Assembly (NCBI RefSeq): GCF_021172045.1
Contig: NZ_CP087164.1
Location: forward strand, 1 to 64,000
DNA: 64,000 nucleotides
Origin: Capillimicrobium parvum
GTDB taxonomy: Bacteria; Actinomycetota; Thermoleophilia; Solirubrobacterales; Solirubrobacteraceae
Direction of reading: 5' to 3'
Position 1 is the stretch's first letter; every line of letters begins with the position of its first letter. Positions 46,903 to 56,231 of this stretch are shown one piece after another. The notes beneath the pieces were generated by a model. The model was not told the origin of the DNA. It saw only the letters and a list, made by a program, of their open reading frames with translations, and did no database searches. Made by a program: the position numbers and the translations under genes.

Positions 46903-47647
46903 CGCGCTCCCCGTACGCCCTGCACAGCTGGGTGTCCAGGTCGTGGAGGTCGTGAGCGACGAAGTCCGCCCCGTGCTCGTCCTCGAGATCGGTCGTCTGC
47001 CCCGGTCCGAACTGGGTGGAGCGGATGACGAGCGCGGTCCGCAGGCCGAGGCGCCGGGCGTTCCTGCCGTCCACGTTGTGCGCCGTGACGAGCATCGCTT
47101 CGGCGGGGAGGAGCCCGAGCGCCTCGACCGAGCGCAGGAACGCCTCGGGCTGCGGCTTGTAGGCCCACGCGATCTCGGCGCCCACGATCGCGTCCCAGGT
47201 CAGGCCGCCATGGCGGGCGAGCTCGACCTGGAGGGCGATGTGGCCGTTCGACAACGGTGCGACGACGTGGCTCTCGCGGAGCCGCGCGAGCCCGGAGGGG
47301 ACGTCGGGCCACGGATCGGCGCGGCGCCAGGTGTCGTTGAGCTCGGTCAGTCGCGTCGCCGGGATGCCGTCGAGCCCGAGGTCCGACAGCACCTCGTCGA
47401 GCGCCTCGCGATGAAGGACGTCGAGCGTCCGCCACCCCGAGTGGCGCTCGCGCCGCGGGTTCGCCGCCAGACCCTCGACGTACTTCGCGCGCCACAGGTC
47501 GGCGAACGCCTCCCAATCGACGTCGTCGCGGCCCAGCTCGTGTCCGAGCGCGCGTCCCGCCGCCACGATCGCCGTGCGCCAGTCGACGCATGTCCCGTAG
47601 ACGTCGAAGAGGAGTGCCTTCGGCCGTGCGGACGGCGCGGCCGTCAC
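46889..47647 (-). CDS. Haloacid dehalogenase, type II-like (HAD superfamily)
   Basis: 252 residues. HAD motif I FDVYGTCVDWR (nucleophile Asp about 15), motif II SNGH, motif III Lys in WAYKPQPEAF and motif IV VTAHNVDGRNARRLG, which fits the L-2-haloacid dehalogenase subgroup (AAH-x-D-x-x-x-A). Many members of this subgroup act on other 2-hydroxy- or phospho-acids, so true dehalogenation is unproven. GTG start overlaps the stop of the dehydrogenase upstream (GTGA). Last gene of the minus operon. Confidence 0.85.
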   Translation of the reverse strand: MTAAPSARPKALLFDVYGTCVDWRTAIVAAGRALGHELGRDDVDWEAFADLWRAKYVEGLAANPRRERHSGWRTLDVLHREALDEVLSDLGLDGIPATRLTELNDTWRRADPWPDVPSGLARLRESHVVAPLSNGHIALQVELARHGGLTWDAIVGAEIAWAYKPQPEAFLRSVEALGLLPAEAMLVTAHNVDGRNARRLGLRTALVIRSTQFGPGQTTDLEDEHGADFVAHDLHDLDTQLCRAYGERAIPA

Positions 47648-48723
47648 GCCAGGCGCTCCGCGAAGCGATCCCAGACGTCCGGGTTCACGAGCCGGCGCGG
47701 CCGCTTTCCCTGCAGGGCCCGGACCGTGTCCGTCGCGGCCATCGCCCCGGCGCGCTCGAACGTCTCGGGCGCGGCGCCCGCCACGTGCGGCGTCAGGATG
47801 ACGTTGTCGAGGTCGAAGAGCGGATGCCCGGCCGGCAGCGGTTCGGGGTCGGTGACGTCCAGGCCGGCGCCGGCGAGCTGCCCGCCGCGCAACGCCCGCA
47901 CCAGCGCGTCGGTGTCGACCGTCCCGCCTCGCGACGTGTTGATCAGCACGGCCGCCGGCTTCATCGCCGCGAGAAGGTCCGCGTCGACGACATGCCGCGT
48001 CTCGGCCGTCAGGGGAGCGTGCACGGAGAGGACGTCGGCCCCGGCGGCGACCTCGCCGAGGTCGTCGACCAGGCGAGCGCCGAGCCGCTCCACCTCGACC
48101 GGGTCGGCGTACGGGTCGAAGACGAGGACCTGCATGCCGAAGCCGTCGATGCAGATCCGCGCGACCTCGCGCGCGGTGTACCCGAACGCGATCAGGCCGA
48201 GCGTCTTCGCCCGCAGGAGCCCGGGCCACCCGCCGGTCTCCTGCGACGTCCAGACGCGCTTGTCGCGGTGGGCGGGCCGGTCGACGACCGCCACGCGCCG
48301 CGACAGAGCCAGCATCAGCGCCACGGCGTGCTCGGCCACGGCCGGGTAGTTGTTGCCGGCGGCGTTGACGACGGCGACACCGTGGTCCGTCGCGGCGTCT
48401 ACGTCGATGACGTCGACGCCGGCGCTCGGACAGAAGACCACCTCGAGGTTGGGCGCCCGGTCGAGCAGCGACGCGGTCACCGGGAGCTGGCTGGCGACGC
48501 CGATGGCCGAGAGGACGTGGACGTCGGCCAGGCGCTCCTCCAGGACGCGCTCGATCTGTGCGCGGTAGCCGTCCTGCTGCTCGGGCGATCCTCCCATGAC
48601 GCGCTCCCGCTGCTCCACGTCGAACACGTAGACGAGCTCGAGCCCGGCGTCTTCGAAGATGCGCTCGCTGGTGCCGAAGAGAACGGTGGGGACGAGCACC
48701 CGCTTGCCGGCCGGAGTGATCAC
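47644..48723 (-). CDS. D-2-hydroxyacid dehydrogenase-like protein, degenerate NAD motif
   Basis: 359 residues of the D-isomer-specific 2-hydroxyacid dehydrogenase family. The catalytic triad is in place: Arg in NTSRGGTVD, Glu in DPEPLPAG, His in LTPHVAGA. The Rossmann motif, normally GxGxxG, reads IAFGYTAREVA: two of three glycines are replaced by alanine. It may use NAD weakly or have another role. The N-terminal 60 residues contain FGTSERIFEDAGLELVYVFDVEQ. Adjoins the P450 gene with no gap. Confidence 0.85.
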   Translation of the reverse strand: MITPAGKRVLVPTVLFGTSERIFEDAGLELVYVFDVEQRERVMGGSPEQQDGYRAQIERVLEERLADVHVLSAIGVASQLPVTASLLDRAPNLEVVFCPSAGVDVIDVDAATDHGVAVVNAAGNNYPAVAEHAVALMLALSRRVAVVDRPAHRDKRVWTSQETGGWPGLLRAKTLGLIAFGYTAREVARICIDGFGMQVLVFDPYADPVEVERLGARLVDDLGEVAAGADVLSVHAPLTAETRHVVDADLLAAMKPAAVLINTSRGGTVDTDALVRALRGGQLAGAGLDVTDPEPLPAGHPLFDLDNVILTPHVAGAAPETFERAGAMAATDTVRALQGKRPRRLVNPDVWDRFAERLA

Positions 48724-49995
48724 TCAGCTGTGCTCCTTGATCGCGACCGGCAGGGTGTTGAAGCCGATCTGGAAACTCGACGGACGGCGCAGCGATCGCT
48801 CCGGGAAGCACTCGTACTCCGAGACCCGGGACAGGAACTCCTCGAGCAGGATGCGCCCCTCGAGCTTCGCCAGGTGTACGCCGATGCAGTAGTGCTGGCC
48901 GAGCCCGAACGCGAGCTGTCGGTCGATCGGCCGGTCCCAGATGAACGCGTCGGCGTCCGGGTACTCGCGCTCGTCGCGTGCCGCCGACTGCAGCAGGTAG
49001 GTCACGCGCTGCCCCGCCTTCACCGCTTGGCCCGCGAGCTCCGTGTCCACCAGCGCCGTCCGGCTGAACCACTGTGCGGGGCCGCAGTACCGGAACATCT
49101 CGTTGATCGCGATGCCGCAGTTGCGGGGCAGGTCCACGCGCACCGCGGCCAGCTGATCGGGGTGGCGCCACAGCTCCAGCAGCCCGTGCGCGACGATCTT
49201 CGGAAGCGTCTCGGTGCCGCCCACGAGCAGGCAGAACAGGTTGATCGCCACCTCGCGGTCGGTCAGCTCGCGGCCGCGCATCCGGTAGTCGAGCATCCCG
49301 TCGATCGCCGGCCAGCTGCCGTCCCACCCCGTCTGGCGCCGGCGCGTCACGACCGGCTCGATGAAGTCGGCGCAGGTCTCGAACACGCCGGTGAGATCGA
49401 GGCCCGGCTCGGGACTGTCGGTGCGGGTCGCGCCGTTGATCGCGGCGAGCACGTCCGGAGCGCGCTCCAGCGGGACGTGCAGGATGTGGCACATCGTCGA
49501 TGCCGACACGATCCCGCCATACTCCTGCGTGAGGTCGAACTCACCGCGCGCAAGGAGCGCGTCGAGTCGCTCCCGCGCGACGCCCCGGATGAACGACTCC
49601 AGGCTGTTGACGTGCTTGGGGCGCATCGGCCGCCCGTGAGCCTGGCGGACCTCCTCGTACAGCGTCTGGTCGCCGTCGCCGCCGTCCGCTCCGCCGGGCG
49701 ACACGTCGTGGACGAGATGGTTGAACGGGTCGAGGGGCGGCGGCGGCGGTGTCCCCTGGTTGTGGTGGCGCATGAGCTGTGGATCGACGAGCGTCGTCGA
49801 GTCACACGTCGAGAACGTTCCGTCGCTCCGCGAGAGAAAGTCCCAGACGTCCGCGAACCGGGACAGGTAGAAGGTGTCGTAGCGCTCGGAGTAGTAGACC
49901 GGGAATCGGTCGCGCAACACCCGGTACGAGGGCGCGGGGTCGCGCATCATCTCCGGCGAGAAGGGGTCGTAGGTGAAGTCCTCAATGGCGGACAA
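48724..49995 (-). CDS. Cytochrome P450 with unusual C-helix region
   Basis: 423 residues. Heme loop FGLGQHYCIGVHLAKLEG (Cys about 371), ExxR as NEMFR, I-helix VGGTETL. The usual region after the B-C loop (DPPEH..RRLV...F.P) is replaced by a Pro/Gly/Asp-rich stretch, PPPPPLDPFN...PGGADGGDGD, followed by VRQAHGRPMRPKHV, so the heme-propionate Trp/His-x-x-x-Arg helix looks altered. The start is TTG at 49995, supported by CAGGAG eight bases upstream. Reductase and ferredoxin genes lie upstream on the same transcript. Confidence 0.93.
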   Translation of the reverse strand: MSAIEDFTYDPFSPEMMRDPAPSYRVLRDRFPVYYSERYDTFYLSRFADVWDFLSRSDGTFSTCDSTTLVDPQLMRHHNQGTPPPPPLDPFNHLVHDVSPGGADGGDGDQTLYEEVRQAHGRPMRPKHVNSLESFIRGVARERLDALLARGEFDLTQEYGGIVSASTMCHILHVPLERAPDVLAAINGATRTDSPEPGLDLTGVFETCADFIEPVVTRRRQTGWDGSWPAIDGMLDYRMRGRELTDREVAINLFCLLVGGTETLPKIVAHGLLELWRHPDQLAAVRVDLPRNCGIAINEMFRYCGPAQWFSRTALVDTELAGQAVKAGQRVTYLLQSAARDEREYPDADAFIWDRPIDRQLAFGLGQHYCIGVHLAKLEGRILLEEFLSRVSEYECFPERSLRRPSSFQIGFNTLPVAIKEHS

Positions 49996-50043
49996 CGGTG
50001 CGCTCCTGGGTCGGGACCGGCGGATTGCGGCGCGAAGGCATCA

Positions 50044-51246
50044 TCAGGCGCCCAGCGCGACGAGCTCGTTGACGGCGTCCTCCCACGCGGCGGTGTCGGC
50101 CAGCAGCCGCCGGCAAGCGTTCAGCTCCCGCACGCAACCGATCGCGAACGCCCCGATGAGACGGTCGTCGCGCCGGAAGAGGGCGACGAAGCGCTCGGCT
50201 TCGATCGAGCCGACCACGACCTCGACCTCGTCGTACGCCGCCGCCGTGCCCACGAGCTGGAGCTTGCGGCCATATTGGTCGGACCAGAACCACGGCACGG
50301 GCGCGTAGCGTCCCACGTCGTGGCCGAGCAGGCGGCGTGCGGCATGCCCGGCCTGGCGTATGGCGTTGTCCCAGTGCTCGACGCGTTGCAACAGGCCCGT
50401 GTCGGGCGACGGCCAGCGGGCCACGTCGCCGGCGACGACGACGCCGGGCGCCGCGAGACACGACGGGTCGCAGACGACGCCGTCCTCGATCACGAGGCCG
50501 GAGTCCTGCAGCCACGCGGTGCACGGCTCGACGCCGATACCCAGCACCACCACGTCGGCCGCGAGCTCGTCGCCGCCGCTGAGGCACACGGACGTCACGC
50601 GCGCCGAGGCGTCGCCACGTAGCCGCTCGACGAGCGAGCCGGTGCGGACCTCGACGCCGCGCGAACGGTGGATCGCCCCGACCGCGTCGCCGAGGTCGGG
50701 GCCGAGGATCCGCTCGAACGGCGCGGAGAGGGCCTCGAGGATGGTCACCGGCACGTCCAGCGCGACGCAGGCGGCCGCCACCTCCGCGCCGATGAAGCCC
50801 CCGCCGACGATGGCGACGTGCCGGGGGCCCTCGGCGAGGTCGCTTGCGAGCGCGATGCTGTCGTCGAGCGTTCGCAGGACGTGGACGCCCGCGAGCGCGT
50901 CACCGAGGCCGCGCCGCGGCTTCGCGCCGGTCGCGATCACGACGCCGTCCTGGAAGACCTGGGTGGATCCGTCGTCGAGGCGCACGGCGCGCGCCTCGGC
51001 GTCAAGGCCGATCGCAGCGCGGCCGAGCCGCCACTCGGCGCCCAGTGCCTCGGCGTCGAACGGAAGCATCACGTCCCCGCGCGCCCACTCGCCGGTCAGC
51101 ACCTGCTTGGACAGGGGAGGCCGGTCGTAGGGCTCCAGCGGCTCGTCGCCGACGATCGTGAGGGGTCCCGCGTACCCCTCCTGCCGCAGGGCCAGTGCGG
51201 CGCTGAGACCGGCGTGCGAGGCGCCGATGACCCCGATGCCGCACAC
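50044..51246 (-). CDS. FAD-dependent ferredoxin reductase, second copy
   Basis: 400 residues, same family as the protein at 45727: GVIGASHAGLSAALALRQEG, PYDRPPLSKQVL, NAD-binding IVGGGFIGAEVAAAC, GVVVAGDVARWPSP and FWSDQYG. The two reductases are diverged, so each probably serves its own ferredoxin. GTG start three bases upstream of the preceding gene's stop region (PTE gene ends at 51250). P450 follows after 48 bases. Confidence 0.93.
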   Translation of the reverse strand: MCGIGVIGASHAGLSAALALRQEGYAGPLTIVGDEPLEPYDRPPLSKQVLTGEWARGDVMLPFDAEALGAEWRLGRAAIGLDAEARAVRLDDGSTQVFQDGVVIATGAKPRRGLGDALAGVHVLRTLDDSIALASDLAEGPRHVAIVGGGFIGAEVAAACVALDVPVTILEALSAPFERILGPDLGDAVGAIHRSRGVEVRTGSLVERLRGDASARVTSVCLSGGDELAADVVVLGIGVEPCTAWLQDSGLVIEDGVVCDPSCLAAPGVVVAGDVARWPSPDTGLLQRVEHWDNAIRQAGHAARRLLGHDVGRYAPVPWFWSDQYGRKLQLVGTAAAYDEVEVVVGSIEAERFVALFRRDDRLIGAFAIGCVRELNACRRLLADTAAWEDAVNELVALGA

Positions 51247-51249
51247 GCG

Positions 51250-52230
51250 TCAGTACCCACCGCGCGCGCCGAGGACCCGCGCGGGGTTCCCGACCAGCAT
51301 CATGTCGATCTGCTCGTCGGTGACCCCGTGCTCGCGCAGCGCGGGAAGCACATCGCCGGAGATGTGCGTCTGGACCCACACGGCCGGCATCTCGATCGGC
51401 GGTGCCGCGAGGTCGTACCAGTCGGTGTGGATGGTGTAGTCGTGCGACAGGACGATCCGGTCCGCGTATCCGAGCTCGCACAGGCGCGCGACGGTCGCCA
51501 CGCGCTGCTGCATGTCGGGAAACCCCTCTCCATAGAGGCCGAAGCGGTCGGCGCCGATCACCGACCCGGCGTCCATCAGCCGCTTCAGGTACTCGATGTC
51601 GGTCGAGTCGCCGCTGTGCCCGATGATGACGCGGGTGAGGTCGACTCCCTCCTCCGTGAAGATGCGCTGCTGGTCGAGCCCGTTGCGATCCCCGGCGACG
51701 GTATGGGTGCTGATCGGTACGCCCGTCTCCCGATGTGCCCGCGCGCACGCGCGCAGCACCCGCTCGATGACCGGCGTCATCCCGGGGCGATCGGTGGCGC
51801 ATTTGATCAACCCGGCCTTGACACCGGTCTCAGCGACACCCTCGCGGATGTCATGAACGAACATGTCGACGAGAACGTCGCGGCCCGCCGGGGGCCGGAG
51901 GTGGACGAAGAAGGGCGCTTCACCGTAGGTGTAATACCCCGTGGACACCACGATGTTGATGTCCACCTGCTCGTTGACCCGCTTGACGAGGGCCACGTCA
52001 CGGCCGTGCCCGAACGCCGTCGCATCGACCACCGTGTCGATGCCGGACTCCTTGACGGCCTGGAGCTGGCGCACCGCGGATCGCACCACCGCATCCCGGC
52101 CTTCGGGCCAGCTCAGGTGAGGGTAGTCGTGCGCGACCTCATGGGTCACGTTGACGATGTGCTCGTGCATCAGGGTCGCGCCCAGCGACTGGACGTCGAC
52201 CGGCCCGCGAACGGTCTCCACCTGCGACAT
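51250..52230 (-). CDS. Phosphotriesterase-family amidohydrolase (lactonase-like)
   Basis: 326 residues, PTE family TIM barrel with a complete binuclear metal site: HEH in LMHEHIVNV (about 22-24), carboxylated Lys in GLIKCATD, His in STHTVAG, His in IIGHSGD and Asp in VLSHDYT. Phosphotriesterase-like lactonases hydrolyse lactones; true organophosphate hydrolysis is rare. Placed between a ferredoxin and its reductase, so a lactone produced by P450 oxidation is the natural candidate substrate (inference). ATG at 52230; two bases separate it from the ferredoxin stop. Confidence 0.92.
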   Translation of the reverse strand: MSQVETVRGPVDVQSLGATLMHEHIVNVTHEVAHDYPHLSWPEGRDAVVRSAVRQLQAVKESGIDTVVDATAFGHGRDVALVKRVNEQVDINIVVSTGYYTYGEAPFFVHLRPPAGRDVLVDMFVHDIREGVAETGVKAGLIKCATDRPGMTPVIERVLRACARAHRETGVPISTHTVAGDRNGLDQQRIFTEEGVDLTRVIIGHSGDSTDIEYLKRLMDAGSVIGADRFGLYGEGFPDMQQRVATVARLCELGYADRIVLSHDYTIHTDWYDLAAPPIEMPAVWVQTHISGDVLPALREHGVTDEQIDMMLVGNPARVLGARGGY

Positions 52231-52232
52231 CG

Positions 52233-52424
52233 TCAGCCGTCGACGGTGATGGCGCGCTTGGGGCACGCCCGGGCCGCGGCCTCGACGGCAGGCCGCAACT
52301 CGGCGGGAACGTCCTCTTGTAATACGACCAGATTGTCGTCGTCGTCGATCGCAAAGACCGTGGGTGCCTCGACGGAGCAAACGCCGTTACCGTCGCATAG
52401 CCCCCAGTTGACCACAACTCGCAT
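52233..52424 (-). CDS. [3Fe-4S] ferredoxin, second copy
   Basis: 63 residues, LCDGNGVC and RACPKRAI giving C-x5-C...CP, as in P450-partner ferredoxins. First gene of the minus operon, 30 bases downstream of the -10 of a promoter overlapped by an inverted repeat. Partner of the reductase at 50044 and the P450 at 48724. Confidence 0.94.
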   Translation of the reverse strand: MRVVVNWGLCDGNGVCSVEAPTVFAIDDDDNLVVLQEDVPAELRPAVEAAARACPKRAITVDG

Positions 52425-52444
52425 TTAACCCCCCACACGCGATG

Positions 52445-52470
52445 TGCGCCTCGAGTATCGCTGAGGCGCA
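52445..52470. promoter_or_regulatory. Inverted repeat over the ferredoxin-operon promoter
   Basis: TGCGCCTC (52445-52452) and GAGGCGCA (52463-52470), perfect 8-bp arms with a 10-base spacer that contains the whole -10 hexamer of the minus promoter. The geometry suits a dimeric repressor operator. No dedicated repressor gene is close by. Confidence 0.6.
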
Positions 52471-52482
52471 ATGACGTGGCAA
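52454..52482 (-). promoter_or_regulatory. Promoter of the ferredoxin-PTE-P450 operon
   Basis: Minus-strand -35 TTGCCA (52482-52477) and -10 GATACT (52459-52454) separated by 17 bases. The predicted transcript starts about 20-25 bases before the ferredoxin ATG. Confidence 0.6.
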
Positions 52483-52616
52483 AGACGTGTTGGATCTCAT
52501 TTGATAAGGGCCCGTGATCGAGACCGGCGGAGGATCGTCCGCCCTGCACGAAAATTTCCGATTCCATCGCGCTTTACCAGACGCAGGTGTGGTCCAACGC
52601 GTTGTCGTGTACGTGA

Positions 52617-52646
52617 TTGACAACGCCGGCGACGAAGGGATATACC
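52617..52646 (+). promoter_or_regulatory. Promoter of the binding-protein operon
   Basis: TTGACA (52617-52622) and TATACC (52641-52646), 18-base spacer, 58 bases before the lipoprotein ATG. The -35 context GATTGACAA matches the promoter at 40967. Confidence 0.6.
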
Positions 52647-52703
52647 GGGTTCGGGCGTCGCCGGCGGCGCCGCGGTCTCATTCGCCGAGGAGGAGAAGGG
52701 AAC

Positions 52704-53873
52704 ATGAGGAAAGTTCAGCGACTGCTGGGCGCGGGGGTGATCTGCGTAGCAATCATTTCAGTGTTTGCCGCGTGTGGTTCGTCGGATGACGGGGATAGCG
52801 GTACGGCAAGCACCGGAGCGACCACGTCCGCGTCCACGAGCGCGTCGAGCGGTGGAGAGAGCACGGATAACAGCGTGATCTCCAAGTACTCGACACCCGG
52901 TACCGAGATTGCGCCCAAAGTGGCCGGCCTGAAACCGTTCAAGGCAAAGGAGGGGGCGTCCATCTACAACATCGCGTGCGCCCTGTCGATCGAGGCGTGT
53001 CAGGCCACGGCGAACGGCATGAAGGAGGCCAGCCAGGCGCTCGGTTACAAGTACGAGCAGTGTGACTCCGGGTCGTCGCCGGAGGCGCCGGGTCAGTGCT
53101 TCACCAACGCGATCAACGCCAAGCCCGACGTCATCATCGCGCAGGCGGTGGGACTTAACCAGGCGGCGGACGGGTATGCCGCGGCGAGGAAGGCCGGCAT
53201 TCCGATCGTCGCATTCGGCACGGGTGACAAGGCGGACGGAACGGTCGCGAACATCCAGATCGCAGACCAGCTGTGCCACGACCAGGGCAAGATCCTGGCC
53301 GATGCCATCGCGGAGGACAGCGATGGGAAGGCGAACGTCCTGTTCCTCGGAGACACGGCGATCGCCTGCGATGTGTCACGAACGAAGGGCTTCGAGGACC
53401 AGCTCAAGCAGGCGTGCCCGGACTGTGATTACAACAAGCTCATCTTTGACCTGAATACGATGCAGCAGTCGCTGCCGCCCCAGCTGCAGGCCGAGCTGAA
53501 CAAGAACCCGAACATCAACTGGATCGTCGGCGCCAACGACGCCCCCGCGGCGGTCGCGGTCACCCAGGTGATGCAGGCCGGCAAGCAGGACCAGATCAGC
53601 GTCGCCGGCATGGACGGGCAGCCGTCGAACGTGACGTTCATGCTCAAGAAGCAGGTGCAGAAGTTCGACCTGACGAACCCGTTCGCGGATGCTCCGTGGA
53701 GCGCGGTGGATGCGGCGGCCCGGATCTACTCGGGCGAGGAGGTTCCCAAGTCGCTGCAGTCGCCGAACTACCTGCTCACGTGGGACAACGTCAAGAGCCT
53801 GGGCCCGTCGAAGACGTACAACGGTCCCGACGACTACCAGGAGCAGTACAAGGCCATGTGGGGCAAGAGCTAG
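52704..53873 (+). CDS. Sugar-type ABC substrate-binding lipoprotein
   Basis: 389 residues: signal peptide with lipobox VFAACG (lipidated Cys about 24), a Ser/Thr-rich linker (about 25-55) and a two-lobed Peripla_BP_4/RbsB-like domain (about 75-360). It probably binds the imported compound for the RbsC-type permease and RbsA-type ATPase encoded 12 kb away. The mature part has eight cysteines (for example ACALSIEAC, QLCHD, ACPDC), many for this family, suggesting disulfides. Ribosome site GAGGAGAAGGG before the ATG is very strong. Followed by a hairpin. Confidence 0.93.
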   Translation: MRKVQRLLGAGVICVAIISVFAACGSSDDGDSGTASTGATTSASTSASSGGESTDNSVISKYSTPGTEIAPKVAGLKPFKAKEGASIYNIACALSIEACQATANGMKEASQALGYKYEQCDSGSSPEAPGQCFTNAINAKPDVIIAQAVGLNQAADGYAAARKAGIPIVAFGTGDKADGTVANIQIADQLCHDQGKILADAIAEDSDGKANVLFLGDTAIACDVSRTKGFEDQLKQACPDCDYNKLIFDLNTMQQSLPPQLQAELNKNPNINWIVGANDAPAAVAVTQVMQAGKQDQISVAGMDGQPSNVTFMLKKQVQKFDLTNPFADAPWSAVDAAARIYSGEEVPKSLQSPNYLLTWDNVKSLGPSKTYNGPDDYQEQYKAMWGKS

Positions 53874-53897
53874 GACCCTCCTCCAGGGCACCCTGGG

Positions 53898-53927
53898 CGC
53901 GGGGCGGCACGATGGTGCCGCCCCGCG
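53898..53927 (+). terminator. Strong hairpin after the binding-protein gene
   Basis: Perfect 13-bp GC-rich stem (53898-53910 with 53915-53927), loop GATG, followed by TTCC. It lies 24 bases after the stop and 13 before the aldolase ATG, so it can act as a partial terminator or mRNA-stabilising 3' end that raises the binding protein above the downstream enzymes. Confidence 0.7.
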
Positions 53928-53940
53928 TTCCTGCTCGGCT

Positions 53941-54734
53941 ATGACCAGTCCGCTCTCCGACCGATTCGACCTCCACGGCATGGCGCCGGCGGGGCGTCCC
54001 GCGTTCGGCATCTACCTCATGCTTCCGTCGGCGGACGTTGCCGCCCTGCTCGCGACGCTCGCGGGCGAGGGCCTCGACTTCGTCGTAGTCGACGCGCAAC
54101 ATCGCCCGTTCAACCCCGAGACGATCTCGCGCATCGCCCACCATGCGTCGGCCGCGGGGCTCGCATGTCTCGTGCGGGTGCCCGCCGGCGGATACGGCTT
54201 CGCCGAATCGGTCCTCGACTACGGCGCCGCGGGCATCGTCTTCCCCGTGGTCGACTCCGCGGAGGATGCGGCGCGCTGCGTCGCGTCCTGCCGGTACCCG
54301 CCGCTCGGCGGTCGCAGCGTCGGGGGAGTGCCGGGGCTCGGGCCGCCCGCGACGGACCCCCTGTGCATCGTGCAGGTGGAGCGGGCCACGGCCGTCGACG
54401 CCGCGGCCGAGATCCTCGCGGTCGAAGGCGTGGACGCCGTCATGCCCGGACCCGCCGACATCGCCGCGTCGATGGGGATGGTCGCCGACTACGGGCAGAT
54501 CGGCGCGGCGGTCGCCGCGTCACGGGACCTGGTGCGCACGGTCGAGCGGGCGGCCGAGGAAGCCGGCATCGCCTGGTTCCGCTACTGCCACGATCCCGCA
54601 GCCATCGCCGAGGCGGTGGACGACGGATGCCGGCTGGTGCACTGCGGCAACGACGCCGACCTGTTGCTCGGTGGAGCGCGCCGCCTGCTTGAGGAGGCGC
54701 TGCACGCCGCGACGACTCGCGGGCAAGGGTCGCG

Positions 54735-54738
<4 letters not shown>
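53941..54738 (+). CDS. HpcH/HpaI-family aldolase, second copy
   Basis: 265 residues. VVDAQHRPFN (His), LVRVPAGG (Arg), IVQVERATA (Glu) and MPGPADIAASMG (Asp) match the active-site set of the family. The metal-Glu segment reads QVER rather than the usual IET, and DAQH replaces D-x-EH. ATG at 53941. Its stop overlaps the next gene (GTGA). Probably cleaves a different hydroxy-oxoacid from the copy at 43473. Confidence 0.9.
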
Positions 54739-55687
<949 letters not shown>

Positions 55688-55691
<4 letters not shown>

Positions 55692-56209
55692 CGGACCCAG
55701 CGCCGTATCCGCGCGCGTTCGCGCACATCGGCATCTCCATCCCGGACCTCGGCGCGGCCGTCCGGTGGTACCAGAATGTGCTCGGCTGGACGCAGATCGC
55801 ACCGCCCGGGGAGATCAGCTGCGAGGACGGCGGCGACTTCGGCGCGGAGTTCGCGGACGTGCTGGCCGACGTGTTCGGCGAGCGCTGCCGTCATCTGCGG
55901 ATCGCACACATGAGCGCCGGAAACGGCGTCGCCGTCGAGCTGTTCGAGTTCGTCGAGCCGCCGTACGTCGGGACGGACGACAACTTCGACTACACGCGGG
56001 GTGGGATCTTCCACTTCTGTGTCGTCGACCCCGACGTCGAGGGGCTGTCGCAACGGATCGCTGACACCGGGGGGCGGATCCGCAGCAAGCTGATGCGCGT
56101 GTTCGACGACCAGCCGTACTACGCGCGATACTGCGAGGATCCCTGGGGCACCATCCTCGAGGTGACGTCGCACCAACACGCCCAGATCTTCGGCAACCAG
56201 ATCAGCTGA
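55688..56209 (+). CDS. VOC-family metalloprotein (glyoxalase/dioxygenase fold)
   Basis: 173 residues with two betaalphabetabetabeta modules. Likely metal ligands: His in FAHIGISIPDL, His in GIFHFCVVDPD and Glu in WGTILEVTSH. It could be a glyoxalase-like isomerase, an epimerase or a ring-cleaving dioxygenase; length and motif are closest to lactoylglutathione-lyase-like proteins. GTG start overlaps the dehydrogenase stop. Last gene of the catabolic block; converges on the kinase gene 22 bases later. Confidence 0.85.
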
Positions 56210-56231
56210 GCACAGGGGCGCTGAGTCTCGC

